DNA from: Chloroflexota bacterium
GTDB lineage: Bacteria; Chloroflexota; Anaerolineae; Anaerolineales; Villigracilaceae
Reading direction: 5' to 3'
Assembly: GCA_016234555.1 (NCBI GenBank)
Contig: JACRBJ010000077.1
Coordinates: 1 to 64,000, forward strand
DNA: 64,000 nt
Below are positions 23,825-31,496 of this stretch, in pieces (the first letter of the stretch is position 1; each line of letters begins with the position of its first letter). Both the position numbers and the translations under genes were made by a program. The notes beneath the pieces are model-generated. The model searched no databases. It was not told the DNA's origin and saw only the letters and a list, made by a program, of their open reading frames with translations.

Positions 23825-24592
23825 ATGACGAACTCCACCTTCCTAAAATTCATTCCTTTTCCTATCTTGCTCTTTGCTGTCCTCGCCTGCGGCGTGACTG
23901 GGACACCTGTGCCGACTCCCGACACGCTTGGCACGGTGGTCGCCGAAACGCTGACATCCATGCCTGTCATCCCAACGCAGACGGTGGCAACGCCTGACCA
24001 AGCCATATTTTCGCCGATCCCGCCCCTCCCCAGTTCCACGCCCGAAGCGGTGGGAGTGAGGTACGTTTACACGCAGGCGCAGAACGTCAATTTGCGGGTG
24101 AACCCTGGCAGGCTGTTCAAGGTCAGCCGTGTGCTGGCGCAGGGGACAAGGTTGCAGTTGCTCGGCGTCGCCCCTGGCGGACAGTGGCTGAACGTGGTCA
24201 ACGATGAAGGAGTGATCGGCTGGGTCGGCGTGGACTTTGTCTCTGGCGGCTTCGACGGTCCGCCCCCGCCTGTGGTCACCCCAAAGGATGTGTTGGTGGT
24301 AACAGGCACGGTCCTCGACGCGAACGGAGTCCCCGTCAACGGGATTGGGTTTGCCGTTGAGCAGGGCGGTCAACGGGATGATGCGAGCACCGACGAAACA
24401 GGAACCTTCTATGCCTTCCTGCCAACCAAGTTTCCTGGCGCATGGACGGTGAGTTTTGTCTCAGTGGCTTGTACCAGCGAGTCGCCCGATGACAAGTGCA
24501 GGTGTACTGGCGATGCGTGTGCAACACTCGAACCCAAAACGGTAACGGTAATGGTGCCCATGTCTGCGCCGATCAGTTTTGTGTGGAAATAG
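23825..24592 (+). CDS. Lipoprotein with a bacterial SH3 domain
   Basis: 255 aa. Signal peptide ends in FAVLAC with the lipidated Cys at 22. A Pro/Thr-rich linker (~24-75) leads to an SH3 type 3 domain (~78-140): YTQAQNVNLRVNPGRLFKVSRVLAQGT and WLNVVNDEGVIGWVGVDFVSGG. The C-terminal ~100 residues (VVTGTVLDANGVPVNGIGFAVEQG) look like a carboxypeptidase-regulatory, Ig-like beta domain. It probably binds cell wall or sits on the outer face of the membrane. It is transcribed away from the exporter operon. Confidence 0.8.
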   Translation: MTNSTFLKFIPFPILLFAVLACGVTGTPVPTPDTLGTVVAETLTSMPVIPTQTVATPDQAIFSPIPPLPSSTPEAVGVRYVYTQAQNVNLRVNPGRLFKVSRVLAQGTRLQLLGVAPGGQWLNVVNDEGVIGWVGVDFVSGGFDGPPPPVVTPKDVLVVTGTVLDANGVPVNGIGFAVEQGGQRDDASTDETGTFYAFLPTKFPGAWTVSFVSVACTSESPDDKCRCTGDACATLEPKTVTVMVPMSAPISFVWK

Positions 24593-24601
24593 GAGGTTCT
24601 C

Positions 24602-25018
24602 TTATCCTTTGTTGTGAGGCGAACGCCTCCCATTCAGCCAATTGTAGAAACCGTGGAAGGCGGCAAAAAGCAATACTGTGGACGCCACCCCCGTAGCTTG
24701 ACTCCACACGGGGTGCGCAAATTTCTCCCAAACAACCAATGTGGCAAGCGGACTTAAGGTTGCCGCCCCCAGCAAGCCATTACGAATGGCGGGCGTAAAT
24801 TGCAAACGCCAAAGTGCGTAGTCAACAGACATCAAAACAGCCATGAAGCATAGAAAGATTCCGCATACAAGCCCGAAATGTTGCGACGGTTTTTGTCCCC
24901 ACTCCTGAACGATGGTGGACGCCCAGGTATATGATAAAAAAACCATGAAAGTACTGCTGACGCCGAAATCCCATCTTTGTTTGGGCTTTGAGTTGTCTTG
25001 AAAGGGCTGGCTGTTCAT
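24602..25018 (-). CDS. Four-helix membrane protein of unknown function
   Basis: 138 aa. Four hydrophobic segments (STFMVFLSYTWAS, LVCGIFLCFMAVLMSVDYALW, LLGAATLSPLATLVVW, ATGVASTVLLFAAFHGF). No recognised family. Its start overlaps the stop of the upstream alpha/beta hydrolase gene by 4 bp, so the two are co-translated. Confidence 0.6.
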   Translation of the reverse strand: MNSQPFQDNSKPKQRWDFGVSSTFMVFLSYTWASTIVQEWGQKPSQHFGLVCGIFLCFMAVLMSVDYALWRLQFTPAIRNGLLGAATLSPLATLVVWEKFAHPVWSQATGVASTVLLFAAFHGFYNWLNGRRSPHNKG

Positions 25019-25752
25019 GATCCCGCCTCCGTAACTGTCTTCTCCAGCAAGTAGGCTTTCATGACTTCAATGGCTTCCATCTTGTTGAGGATGGTCATGT
25101 GGTGGCAGCCCATGATCTTGTCCACGCTGGCATTTGGAATAAAGGAGGCGATCCGCTTGATGTGCTCCTCCTTGATCAGTTCCTTTTCGGCGTATAGGAT
25201 TTTCATGTCAGTGCGGATACTCCTCAGATCGTCGTCGGTGATTCCGATGTCACGCAGCATGAGGTCCAACTTCGCAATCTCCTTTTTGGTGTTGAAGCCA
25301 AGGCGGCTGGCGAAGCTCACGACTCCCCGAATGGCGCGGAAGAGACGCAGCGCGCTGTCTGTCGTTCCGCTCACAAGATAATTCGGCGAGATGGCAACGA
25401 TTTTTGGAAAGAGCTCGGGTGCCTTCTGCGCCAGAAACAACGAGATGTTGCCGCCGTCACTGTAGCCGAGGACACAGGCGCGGGTGATGTTTTTCGCCTT
25501 ACAGATTTCGATGACATCGCTGCTGTACTGCTCGATTGAATAATTTGTATTGTCCGACTGGCTTTCCCCATGTCCCCGACTATCGATGGCGATGGTACGA
25601 AACATGTCGAAATGTTTCAACTGGTATTGGGTGAAGATGTTCTTGCTTTCCGAATTCCCGTGGAGCAGGAGGAGGGTTGGCCCGTTTCCATGCTCACGAT
25701 AAGCGATCCTTGCATTTCCCAGGTCGATATATTGAGTGGTCAGATTTCCCAT
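25015..25752 (-). CDS. Alpha/beta hydrolase
   Basis: 245 aa. Oxyanion region LLLHGNSESKNIF, then DSRGHGES, nucleophile elbow GYSDGG (Ser), and C-terminal HHMTILNKMEAIEV carrying the likely catalytic His. The acid is probably in the KILYAEKELIKEEH region. Fits the general alpha/beta hydrolase_1 family (esterase or C-C hydrolase); substrate unknown. It is followed by a coupled membrane protein. Confidence 0.85.
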   Translation of the reverse strand: MGNLTTQYIDLGNARIAYREHGNGPTLLLLHGNSESKNIFTQYQLKHFDMFRTIAIDSRGHGESQSDNTNYSIEQYSSDVIEICKAKNITRACVLGYSDGGNISLFLAQKAPELFPKIVAISPNYLVSGTTDSALRLFRAIRGVVSFASRLGFNTKKEIAKLDLMLRDIGITDDDLRSIRTDMKILYAEKELIKEEHIKRIASFIPNASVDKIMGCHHMTILNKMEAIEVMKAYLLEKTVTEAGS

Positions 25753-25782
25753 TTTGGACTTCCTTTCTGTGCTAGGGGAAAA

Positions 25783-26346
25783 CTACAGCCAATTTTCACG
25801 AGTCAGCGCCCATACCACCTGAGTTTCAAAGTCAGGCAGATCGTCATATCGGTGATGACATTCACCAAGGCGTTCGAAACCAAGCTTTTTGAGTACCCTG
25901 TTCGAGGCTGGGTTTTCGGGATGGGTTTCTGCCACTATTCGTTCCGCTCCCAAATCATTGAATGCAAAGCGCAAAAGTGCATCCGTAATTTCGCTGGCGA
26001 ATCCCTGCTTCTGGTGTTCGGGCAGGACAAACCACGAAAGTTCGAAGCCCGCTTCATCGGTGAGCGTGTTCTCTGTCAACCCAGCGGTGCCGATAACTTC
26101 CTGAGTATCCTTTTTTATCAGCACGCCAGACCACCTGTGTTCTACTCCCCAACCACCACGCCACTCCTGAATTACTTCTGTGACCTTGTCTGTGTCCCAG
26201 ACTTCGCCGAGGTAATGCATCATGTCTGGGTCGCAGAATACCCGCTCCAGGCTGGATTGATCGCCCGCTTCGGGGCGGCGGAGAATCAGTCGATTCGATT
26301 CGAGCAGGATGTTTCCTGCGTTTGCCGACTGTTCTTTTGTTGACAA
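25783..26346 (-). CDS. GNAT family N-acetyltransferase (RimJ/RimL-like)
   Basis: 187 aa when started at the TTG at 26346, which has AGGAG 8 nt upstream; the longer frame has no such site. The pattern LESNRLILRRPEAGDQSSLERVF is the standard RimJ/RimL opening. Acetyl-CoA binding is shown by LPEHQKQGFASEITDALLRFAF, and VAETHPENPASNRVLKKLGFERLG is the typical C-terminal motif. Such enzymes acetylate protein N-termini or small amines; the target is unknown. Confidence 0.87.
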   Translation of the reverse strand: MSTKEQSANAGNILLESNRLILRRPEAGDQSSLERVFCDPDMMHYLGEVWDTDKVTEVIQEWRGGWGVEHRWSGVLIKKDTQEVIGTAGLTENTLTDEAGFELSWFVLPEHQKQGFASEITDALLRFAFNDLGAERIVAETHPENPASNRVLKKLGFERLGECHHRYDDLPDFETQVVWALTRENWL

Positions 26347-26390
26347 TTGGTTTGCTCCTAAAGGGAAGATTGCTTCAAAGTCACCAATGA

Positions 26391-26417
26391 AAAAAAAAGT
26401 CACGCCCCAAACGTGAC
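26391..26417 (-). terminator. Terminator after scpA
   Basis: GTCACG and CGTGAC with a GT-rich loop, followed on the minus strand by eight Ts. It starts directly after the scpA stop codon. Confidence 0.8.
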
Positions 26418-27191
26418 CTACTCAAACTCGATGTCGATCTCCTCGTCGTCCTTCCAGTCGTCCATCTTCTCGAACTCGATTTCCCCAAATAGCTCGTTTT
26501 GCACGGCGGAGATGCGGTAGCGTTTAATCAACTCCAGCATTGCCAAAAACGTGACCACGATCTCGATGCGCGTGGCTTTCTCGGTAATCAGTCCGCTGAA
26601 GGTCATGCGCTGGATGTTCCGCATGGTCTTTGTGATGAATTCGATCTTCTCGCGGATGGTGATTCGCGGCGCAGAAATGACCGTGCCAAGCGCTTCCTTC
26701 TTCTTGCCTTTGGTAAACGCCGATTCTGCGGCGGCGAGCAAACCTTCGAGCGTCAGGTTGGAGAGGTCGAGTTTGGCTTCCACTTTGGGCGGAGGGGCAA
26801 CCCGCAGGTAGGTCCGCAGGTTGTTTTCCTGTCGCTCCATCATCCAACCCGCAATTTCCTTGTAGCGTTTGTACAAAATCAGCAGTTCGACCAGTTCCAC
26901 GCCGGGATCTTCTTCGCCGGGTTCCCGTTCTATGGGACGCGGCAGCAGCGCCTCGGATTTGATCTGCACCAGTTTTGCCGCAATAACCAGAAACGACGAA
27001 ATCTCGTCAGGTTTCATCTGTTCCAGCCCGTGCAGGTATGAAAGATATTGATCCGTTACTGAAGCAAGCGAGATGGCAGTGATGTTCAATTCAGCGCGCT
27101 CGATCAGGCTGAGCAAAAGGTCAAGCGGACCCTCATAGATGGGGGTCTGCACCTTGTAGCCGCTGATTTGATGTCCTAAGAGGTTTTCCAT
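26418..27191 (-). CDS. scpA: Segregation and condensation protein A
   Basis: 257 aa from ATG 27191 (MENLLGHQISGYKVQTPIYEGPLDLLLSLIE). The upstream open frame is antisense to moaC and is not ScpA. ScpA is the kleisin of the SMC-ScpAB condensin. Seen: the N-terminal SMC-binding YEGPLDLLL, the middle EISSFLVIAAKLVQIKSEALLP, and the C-terminal winged helix VTFLAMLELIKRYRISAVQNELFGEI. No scpB is adjacent. The -10 box is 9 bp from the ATG, so the mRNA is practically leaderless. Confidence 0.95.
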   Translation of the reverse strand: MENLLGHQISGYKVQTPIYEGPLDLLLSLIERAELNITAISLASVTDQYLSYLHGLEQMKPDEISSFLVIAAKLVQIKSEALLPRPIEREPGEEDPGVELVELLILYKRYKEIAGWMMERQENNLRTYLRVAPPPKVEAKLDLSNLTLEGLLAAAESAFTKGKKKEALGTVISAPRITIREKIEFITKTMRNIQRMTFSGLITEKATRIEIVVTFLAMLELIKRYRISAVQNELFGEIEFEKMDDWKDDEEIDIEFE

Positions 27192-27200
27192 GGCGCGCGA

Positions 27201-27218
27201 ATTATACCAGTGTATAAT
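27201..27218. promoter_or_regulatory. Divergent overlapping -10 boxes for scpA and moaC
   Basis: TATAAT on the plus strand at 27213-27218 is 7 bp before the moaC ATG; TATAAT on the minus strand at 27201-27206 (as TGGTATAAT) is 9 bp before the scpA ATG. Start sites would fall on or within 2-3 nt of both initiation codons. The two boxes are only 6 bp apart, so polymerase binding would be mutually exclusive. Confidence 0.65.
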
Positions 27219-27225
27219 CCCGCCC

Positions 27226-27702
27226 ATGTCCAAGCTAACCCATCTCGACGAACAGGGACGCGCCCGCATGGTGGATGTCGGCGCGAAAGCCGATACCGAG
27301 CGGATTGCCGTTGCCCGTGGCGAAGTCCACATGAAAATGGAGACCTTCAACCTGATCCGCGACGGGCAGATCAAAAAAGGTGATGTGCTGACTGTGGCGC
27401 AGGTTGCAGGCATCAGCGCGGCGAAACGCACCTCGGAGTTGATTCCGCTCTGCCATCCGCTCTTCCTCTCGAAGGTGGATGTCGACCTCTCCCTCGACGA
27501 ATCCATCCCCGGCGTGGTGATCACCGCCACCGCCAAGGTGACCGGCAAAACCGGCGTGGAGATGGAAGCTCTGACCGCCGTATCTGTCGCCGCGCTGACG
27601 GTGTACGACATGGCGAAAGCCGCCGAAAAGACCATGCGGATTCAGAACATCCGCCTGATTGAAAAACATGGCGGCAAATCTGGAGATATCGTGAATGAAT
27701 GA
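27226..27702 (+). CDS. moaC: Cyclic pyranopterin monophosphate synthase MoaC
   Basis: 158 aa from ATG 27226 (MSKLTHLDEQGRARMVDVG). It completes the rearrangement started by MoaA, giving cPMP for molybdenum cofactor. Family motifs are AKRTSELIPLCHPL (catalytic His region) and GVEMEALTAVSVAALTVYDMAKA. There is no Shine-Dalgarno and the TATAAT box ends 7 bp before ATG, so a leaderless start is likely. moaD and moaE follow, with a cupin gene between; moaA is not in the window. Confidence 0.95.
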   Translation: MSKLTHLDEQGRARMVDVGAKADTERIAVARGEVHMKMETFNLIRDGQIKKGDVLTVAQVAGISAAKRTSELIPLCHPLFLSKVDVDLSLDESIPGVVITATAKVTGKTGVEMEALTAVSVAALTVYDMAKAAEKTMRIQNIRLIEKHGGKSGDIVNE

Positions 27703-28069
27703 TACAAAATACCCGCCGATTAATTTTGCTGAAAAGCTTTCAAAATTCTCCGAGCATTGGTCGCCGAAGATCATCGCCCAATTGAACGACTATCATTTCA
27801 AACTGGCAAAGATACAGGGAGAGTTCGTCTGGCATGACCATCAGGAGACGGACGAAGTGTTCGTCGTTGTCAAAGGTCAATTGGATATTTTGTTCCGCGA
27901 TGGCAAGGTCTCGCTGAGTGAAGGCGAGATGTTTGTTGTTCCGAAAGGTGTAGAGCACAAACCAGTTGCCGAAAACGAGTGTCACATCCTGCTAATCGAA
28001 CCCGCGGGTACAGTTAATACTGGTAACGTTGTCAATGAAAGAACAGCCTCACACGACACATGGATATGA
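27695..28069 (+). CDS. Single-domain cupin protein
   Basis: 124 aa. Cupin motif 1 is recognisable as GEFVWHDHQETDEVFVVVKGQLDILF (His-x-His with the following Glu), motif 2 as EGEMFVVPKGVEHKPVAENECHILLIEP. These residues could bind a divalent metal. It overlaps moaC by 8 bp and moaD by 10 bp, so it is translated with the molybdopterin genes, though a link to Moco chemistry is not established. It could be a small sugar or metabolite binding enzyme. Confidence 0.85.
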   Translation: MNDTKYPPINFAEKLSKFSEHWSPKIIAQLNDYHFKLAKIQGEFVWHDHQETDEVFVVVKGQLDILFRDGKVSLSEGEMFVVPKGVEHKPVAENECHILLIEPAGTVNTGNVVNERTASHDTWI

Positions 28070-28323
28070 GTGAAATGAACCGAATCAAAATTTTATTCTT
28101 TGCAACCCTCCGTGAACGCGCGGGAGTCAAATCCCTCGAACTCGATGTCCCGTCCGACTTGACCGTCGAAGGACTCAAGGAGAGATTGATTGCCGATTAC
28201 CCGAACCTCAAAGAGTCCATGCACGCGGTTTTGATCACGGTCAACCGCGAGTATGCTTTCGAGGAAGCCGTCATCCCGCCCAACGCGGAGATCGGCCTGT
28301 TCCCACCTGTCAGTGGTGGATAA
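28060..28323 (+). CDS. moaD: Molybdopterin synthase sulfur carrier subunit MoaD
   Basis: 87 aa ubiquitin-like fold. ILFFATLRERAGVKSLELDV is the typical start and FPPVSGG ends in the Gly-Gly that is adenylated and thiocarboxylated. The start may be the ATG at 28060 or the internal ATG at 28075. It delivers sulfur to MoaE, encoded 9 bp downstream. Confidence 0.93.
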   Translation: MDMSEMNRIKILFFATLRERAGVKSLELDVPSDLTVEGLKERLIADYPNLKESMHAVLITVNREYAFEEAVIPPNAEIGLFPPVSGG

Positions 28324-28332
28324 CTTTTCAAC

Positions 28333-28800
28333 ATGCAACCATCCAACCTTCCAACTATTTTCTCCATTACCGAATCCGAACTTGACTTGGACGACCTGCT
28401 GGCTCAGGTGACGTTGACGTCCACCGGTGCGGCGGCGATCTTTGCCGGCATGGTGCGCGGCGAAACCAAACGCGGCGACGCCCACCAGACCGAATACCTC
28501 GAATACGAATCCTACGTCCCGATGGCGGAAGCCAAGATGAAGCAGGTCGCGGACGAAATCCGCGAGAAATGGCCCGTCATCGAAGGCATTGCTGTTGTCC
28601 AGCGTATCGGCAGGTTATATCCCAAAACGCCGACCATCCTTATTATCTGCACCGCCGCCCATCGCGACACGGGAGTCTTCGACGCGGCGCGCTATGGCAT
28701 TGACCGCTTGAAGGAGATTGTTCCCGTCTGGAAAAAGGAAATTGGTCCTAACGGCGAGGAATGGGTGGAGGGGGATTACATCCCCAAGCCGGGAGAGTAG
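28333..28800 (+). CDS. moaE: Molybdopterin synthase catalytic subunit MoaE
   Basis: 155 aa. Seen: AAIFAGMVRGETKRG, LEYESYVPMAEAKMKQVADEI, RIGRLYP, and VPVWKKEIGPNGEEWVEGDY, whose lysines are the catalytic ones in the family. It converts cPMP to molybdopterin using thiocarboxylated MoaD. Length is normal. It ends the moa unit and is followed by a palindrome at 28835-28876. Confidence 0.95.
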   Translation: MQPSNLPTIFSITESELDLDDLLAQVTLTSTGAAAIFAGMVRGETKRGDAHQTEYLEYESYVPMAEAKMKQVADEIREKWPVIEGIAVVQRIGRLYPKTPTILIICTAAHRDTGVFDAARYGIDRLKEIVPVWKKEIGPNGEEWVEGDYIPKPGE

Positions 28801-28834
28801 AACCCCGTCACGTTTTTCGTTTTGCAGGGTTTAT

Positions 28835-28876
28835 CAAGTGACAGTCACTTTTTGCGAAGCAGGTGACTGTCACTTG
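28835..28876. repeat. Perfect 14-bp-arm palindrome AGTGACAGTCAC type
   Basis: CAAGTGACAGTCAC and GTGACTGTCACTTG around a 14-nt loop. There is no clean T-run, so it is more a REP-type hairpin than a terminator. Related GTGACTG(T/C)C hairpins occur at 36891-36930 and 40586-40614. Confidence 0.65.
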
Positions 28877-28907
28877 GTTAAAAAAAGAAATCATGGTTGG
28901 AGGAAAC

Positions 28908-30152
28908 ATGCAGGAACGTATTGTCATCACTGGCATGGGGACGGTCAATCCGCTGGGCTTGAGCGTTACGGAATCGTGGCGCAGCGCGGTTGAGGGTAAC
29001 TCCGGTGTCGCGCCGATTACGCTGTTCGATTCCCATGCGGCAAAACTGAACGTTCATATCGCCGCCGAAGTCAAGAACTTTAAGCCGGAAGATTTTATGG
29101 ATTTTAAGGAATCGCGGCGGCGCGACCGCTTTGAACAGTTTACAGTTGCATCCGCGCGGCAGGCTTTGGAGCAGTCAGGGTTGCAAGTCACCGAAGCAAA
29201 TGCTGGACGAATCGGCGTCATCATCTCGTCAGCCATCGGCGGTTTGCAATCGCTTCAGGAAGCCATTTTGACCAATCATATTGAGGGTCCGCGTCGGGTA
29301 ACGCCTTTTCTGATTCCCATGCTGATGGCGAACGGGGGGGCGGGGATGACCGCCATCGAGTTTGGCATTAAGGGACCGTGCTTCTCCGTCGCTTCAGCTT
29401 GTGCCTCCGGCTCCGACGGAATCGGCACCGCGCTGATGATGCTCCGTACCGGCATGATCGACGCCGCGTTGACCGGCGCTTCGGAAGCCACCATCACCTC
29501 CACCGGCGTGGCTGCATTCGACCGTGTGGGAGCAATGTCGCGCCAGAATGAAAACTACTCGCTGGTGCCAAAACCCGTCGACAAGGACCGCGACGGACTG
29601 GTGATGGGCGAAGGTGCGGCAGTCCTCGTTCTCGAACGTGAAGCTGACGCGAAGGCGCGCGGCGCAAACATCCTGGCGGAACTGGCAGGTTACGGCGCAA
29701 CCGCCGATGCCTATCATGTCACGGCTCCGCAGGAGAACGGTGAAGGCGGCGCGGCGGCAATCCGCATGGCGCTGGCTTCCGCAAGGGCAAACGTTGAGGA
29801 GGTGGGTTACATCAACGCGCACGGGACCGGAACTCCGCTCAACGATCAGGCTGAGACGCGGGCAATCAAATCCGCGCTCGGCGATCTGGCATACAAAACT
29901 CCGATCTCGTCCACAAAATCCATGACCGGGCACATGATGGGGGCAACGGGTGCGCTCGAAACCATCTTCTGCGTACAAGCCATCCGTGATGGTGTCCTGC
30001 CGCCGACCGTGCATTATGAGACTCCCGACCCTGAATGCGATCTCGACTACATCCCGAACAAAGCGCGTGAGGTGAATATCTCGCTTGCCGTCAGTAACGC
30101 CTTCGGCTTCGGCGGGCATAATGCCGTGCTGGCAATTCGAAAATATTCATAG
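28908..30152 (+). CDS. fabF: Beta-ketoacyl-ACP synthase II
   Basis: 414 aa from ATG 28908, chosen for GGAGGA 3-4 nt upstream. It condenses malonyl-ACP with acyl-ACP in fatty acid elongation. Catalytic triad: Cys in SVASACASGSDG, His in NAHGTGTPLND, His in SMTGHMMGATGA. The N-terminal ITGMGTVNPLG is family-typical. No other fab or acp genes are adjacent, so it is a stand-alone copy. The frame is open to 28863 but that part covers the palindrome. Confidence 0.95.
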   Translation: MQERIVITGMGTVNPLGLSVTESWRSAVEGNSGVAPITLFDSHAAKLNVHIAAEVKNFKPEDFMDFKESRRRDRFEQFTVASARQALEQSGLQVTEANAGRIGVIISSAIGGLQSLQEAILTNHIEGPRRVTPFLIPMLMANGGAGMTAIEFGIKGPCFSVASACASGSDGIGTALMMLRTGMIDAALTGASEATITSTGVAAFDRVGAMSRQNENYSLVPKPVDKDRDGLVMGEGAAVLVLEREADAKARGANILAELAGYGATADAYHVTAPQENGEGGAAAIRMALASARANVEEVGYINAHGTGTPLNDQAETRAIKSALGDLAYKTPISSTKSMTGHMMGATGALETIFCVQAIRDGVLPPTVHYETPDPECDLDYIPNKAREVNISLAVSNAFGFGGHNAVLAIRKYS

Positions 30153-30352
30153 AGGTGTCGGAAGGAATATCTTCACCGCGAAGAGAGGAAGACCGCAAGG
30201 AAAGATCCAAAAGACCTTGCTCTTCGAACCCGTGCGCTTCGCTTCCTTGTGGCGGGAATTCAAAAATCGGTCTTGTATAATCAGAAAATGCGTGCTATAC
30301 TCCGCACTCGCGTTTCATATAAAATACAAAAGCAAAGTAAGGAAGAGCGACA
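30153..30352 (+). promoter_or_regulatory. rplS upstream region with two candidate -10 boxes
   Basis: TATAAT at 30276-30281 and TGCTATACT ending at 30301 lie 72 and 52 bp before the rplS ATG. AAGGAAG precedes the start. The stretch 30173-30257 has a loose inverted repeat of CCGCAAGGAAAG and CTTCCTTGTGGCGG of the kind scattered through the window. No gene is seen. Confidence 0.45.
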
Positions 30353-30700
30353 ATGACAGACTTTATCAAAGCCGTCGAGGCTAAAACAAACGAAAAAATT
30401 CCGCAGTTGAATCCAGGAGATACGGTCAGCGTGCACGTCAAGATCAAGGAAGGCGACCGTGAGCGTATCCAGGAATTCAAGGGGATCGTGATTCGCCTGC
30501 GCAAGGGCGGCAACGATTCATCCGTGACCGTCCGCCGCATGGCTGCCAATGGCATCGGTGTGGAGCGCACCTTCCTGCTTCGCTCTCCGCGCATCGACAA
30601 GGTTGCGGTGGAACGCCATGGCAAGGTCCGCCGCGCACAGTTGTACTTCATGCGCGAACGCACCGGCAAGGGCGCCCGCCTCAAGCAAAAATTCGACTAG
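30353..30700 (+). CDS. rplS: 50S ribosomal protein L19
   Basis: 115 aa, the normal L19 size. The pattern PGDTVSVHVKIKEGDRERIQEFKGIVIRLRKGG and VERTFLLRSPRIDKVAVERHGKVRRAQLYFMRERTGKGARLK is diagnostic. It contacts 16S rRNA at the subunit interface. The usual neighbours rpsP, rimM and trmD are absent; it is a monocistronic gene with its own promoter and a strong terminator. Confidence 0.98.
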   Translation: MTDFIKAVEAKTNEKIPQLNPGDTVSVHVKIKEGDRERIQEFKGIVIRLRKGGNDSSVTVRRMAANGIGVERTFLLRSPRIDKVAVERHGKVRRAQLYFMRERTGKGARLKQKFD

Positions 30701-30710
30701 GGTTCCAAAA

Positions 30711-30747
30711 GACCCTAAAGGTCTTCAAGACCTTTAGGGTCTTTTTT
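30711..30747 (+). terminator. Strong terminator after rplS
   Basis: GACCCTAAAGGTCTT, one-base turn, AAGACCTTTAGGGTC and a T-run of six. The 15-bp stem is perfect. Confidence 0.92.
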
Positions 30748-30760
30748 GTTTGGAGAGATC

Positions 30761-31477
30761 ATGTCCAAACCTTTGATTGGCATCACCACCCGCAATCGTA
30801 CCGACCCGGATGGGCATCCAACCACCGCGCTGCAACATACCTACACCAATGCTGTCGTGCAGGCGGGCGGACTTCCAATCCTCATTCCCTCCATGCTGAC
30901 CGAGGAGGTCTTTCTCGATTTGTATTCGCGCGTCGATGGGATTCTCTTTACAGGCGGCGGGGACGTTTCATTGGATTATTTCGATGGGGACGACCATCCG
31001 CGCATCGGCGAAGTGGACAAGCCTCGTGACCTGACCGAGATCAATCTGGTGCGTGTTGCGGTCAACGACGGCAAACCCATTTTGGGGATTTGCCGCGGGA
31101 TGCAGGTCATGAACGTGGCTCTCGGCGGGACGCTTTACACCCATCTCTATGACCAACTGCCGGGTGCGCTGGATCATGCCTACCCCGGCGACCTGCGCCG
31201 CACGCTGGTCCACCCCGTCAACGTGGACGAATCCTCCCGTTCGGCTGAAATCTTTGGCGAGACTTTGCTGCAAGTCAACAGCCTGCATCATCAGGGTTTG
31301 AATGACCTTGCCCCCGGTTTGCGAGCGGTGGGACATTCTCCCGACGGACTGGCGGAGCTAGTGGAGTTGACGGGACATCCCTACGCGGTGGCAGTGCAAT
31401 GGCATCCCGAATGGCTTACAGACCAGCTTCCCACCCGCAGGTTGTTCAAGTCTTTTGTGGATGCGGTGGAGAAATAG
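30761..31477 (+). CDS. Gamma-glutamyl-gamma-aminobutyrate hydrolase family (class I amidotransferase fold)
   Basis: 238 aa from ATG 30761, preceded by GGAGAG. Peptidase C26 family. Catalytic Cys in PILGICRGMQVMN, His and Glu in VAVQWHPEWL, and the oxyanion-side GGGDVSLDYFDGDDHP. Relatives such as PuuD hydrolyse gamma-glutamyl compounds, but the substrate varies and no putrescine genes are near. The next gene, a lipoprotein, starts 20 bp later from its own promoter. Confidence 0.9.
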   Translation: MSKPLIGITTRNRTDPDGHPTTALQHTYTNAVVQAGGLPILIPSMLTEEVFLDLYSRVDGILFTGGGDVSLDYFDGDDHPRIGEVDKPRDLTEINLVRVAVNDGKPILGICRGMQVMNVALGGTLYTHLYDQLPGALDHAYPGDLRRTLVHPVNVDESSRSAEIFGETLLQVNSLHHQGLNDLAPGLRAVGHSPDGLAELVELTGHPYAVAVQWHPEWLTDQLPTRRLFKSFVDAVEK

Positions 31478-31483
31478 AACCTG

Positions 31484-31489
31484 TATAAT
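31484..31489 (+). promoter_or_regulatory. -10 box of a leaderless lipoprotein mRNA
   Basis: TATAAT ends 7 bp before GTG 31497. This is the same spacing as at moaC, so transcription would begin at the start codon. Confidence 0.5.
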
Positions 31490-31496
31490 CGCAACT

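Noticed and set aside
27192..27635. N-terminal extension of scpA
   Set aside because: Antisense to moaC and unlike ScpA; the real N-terminus begins at 27191.
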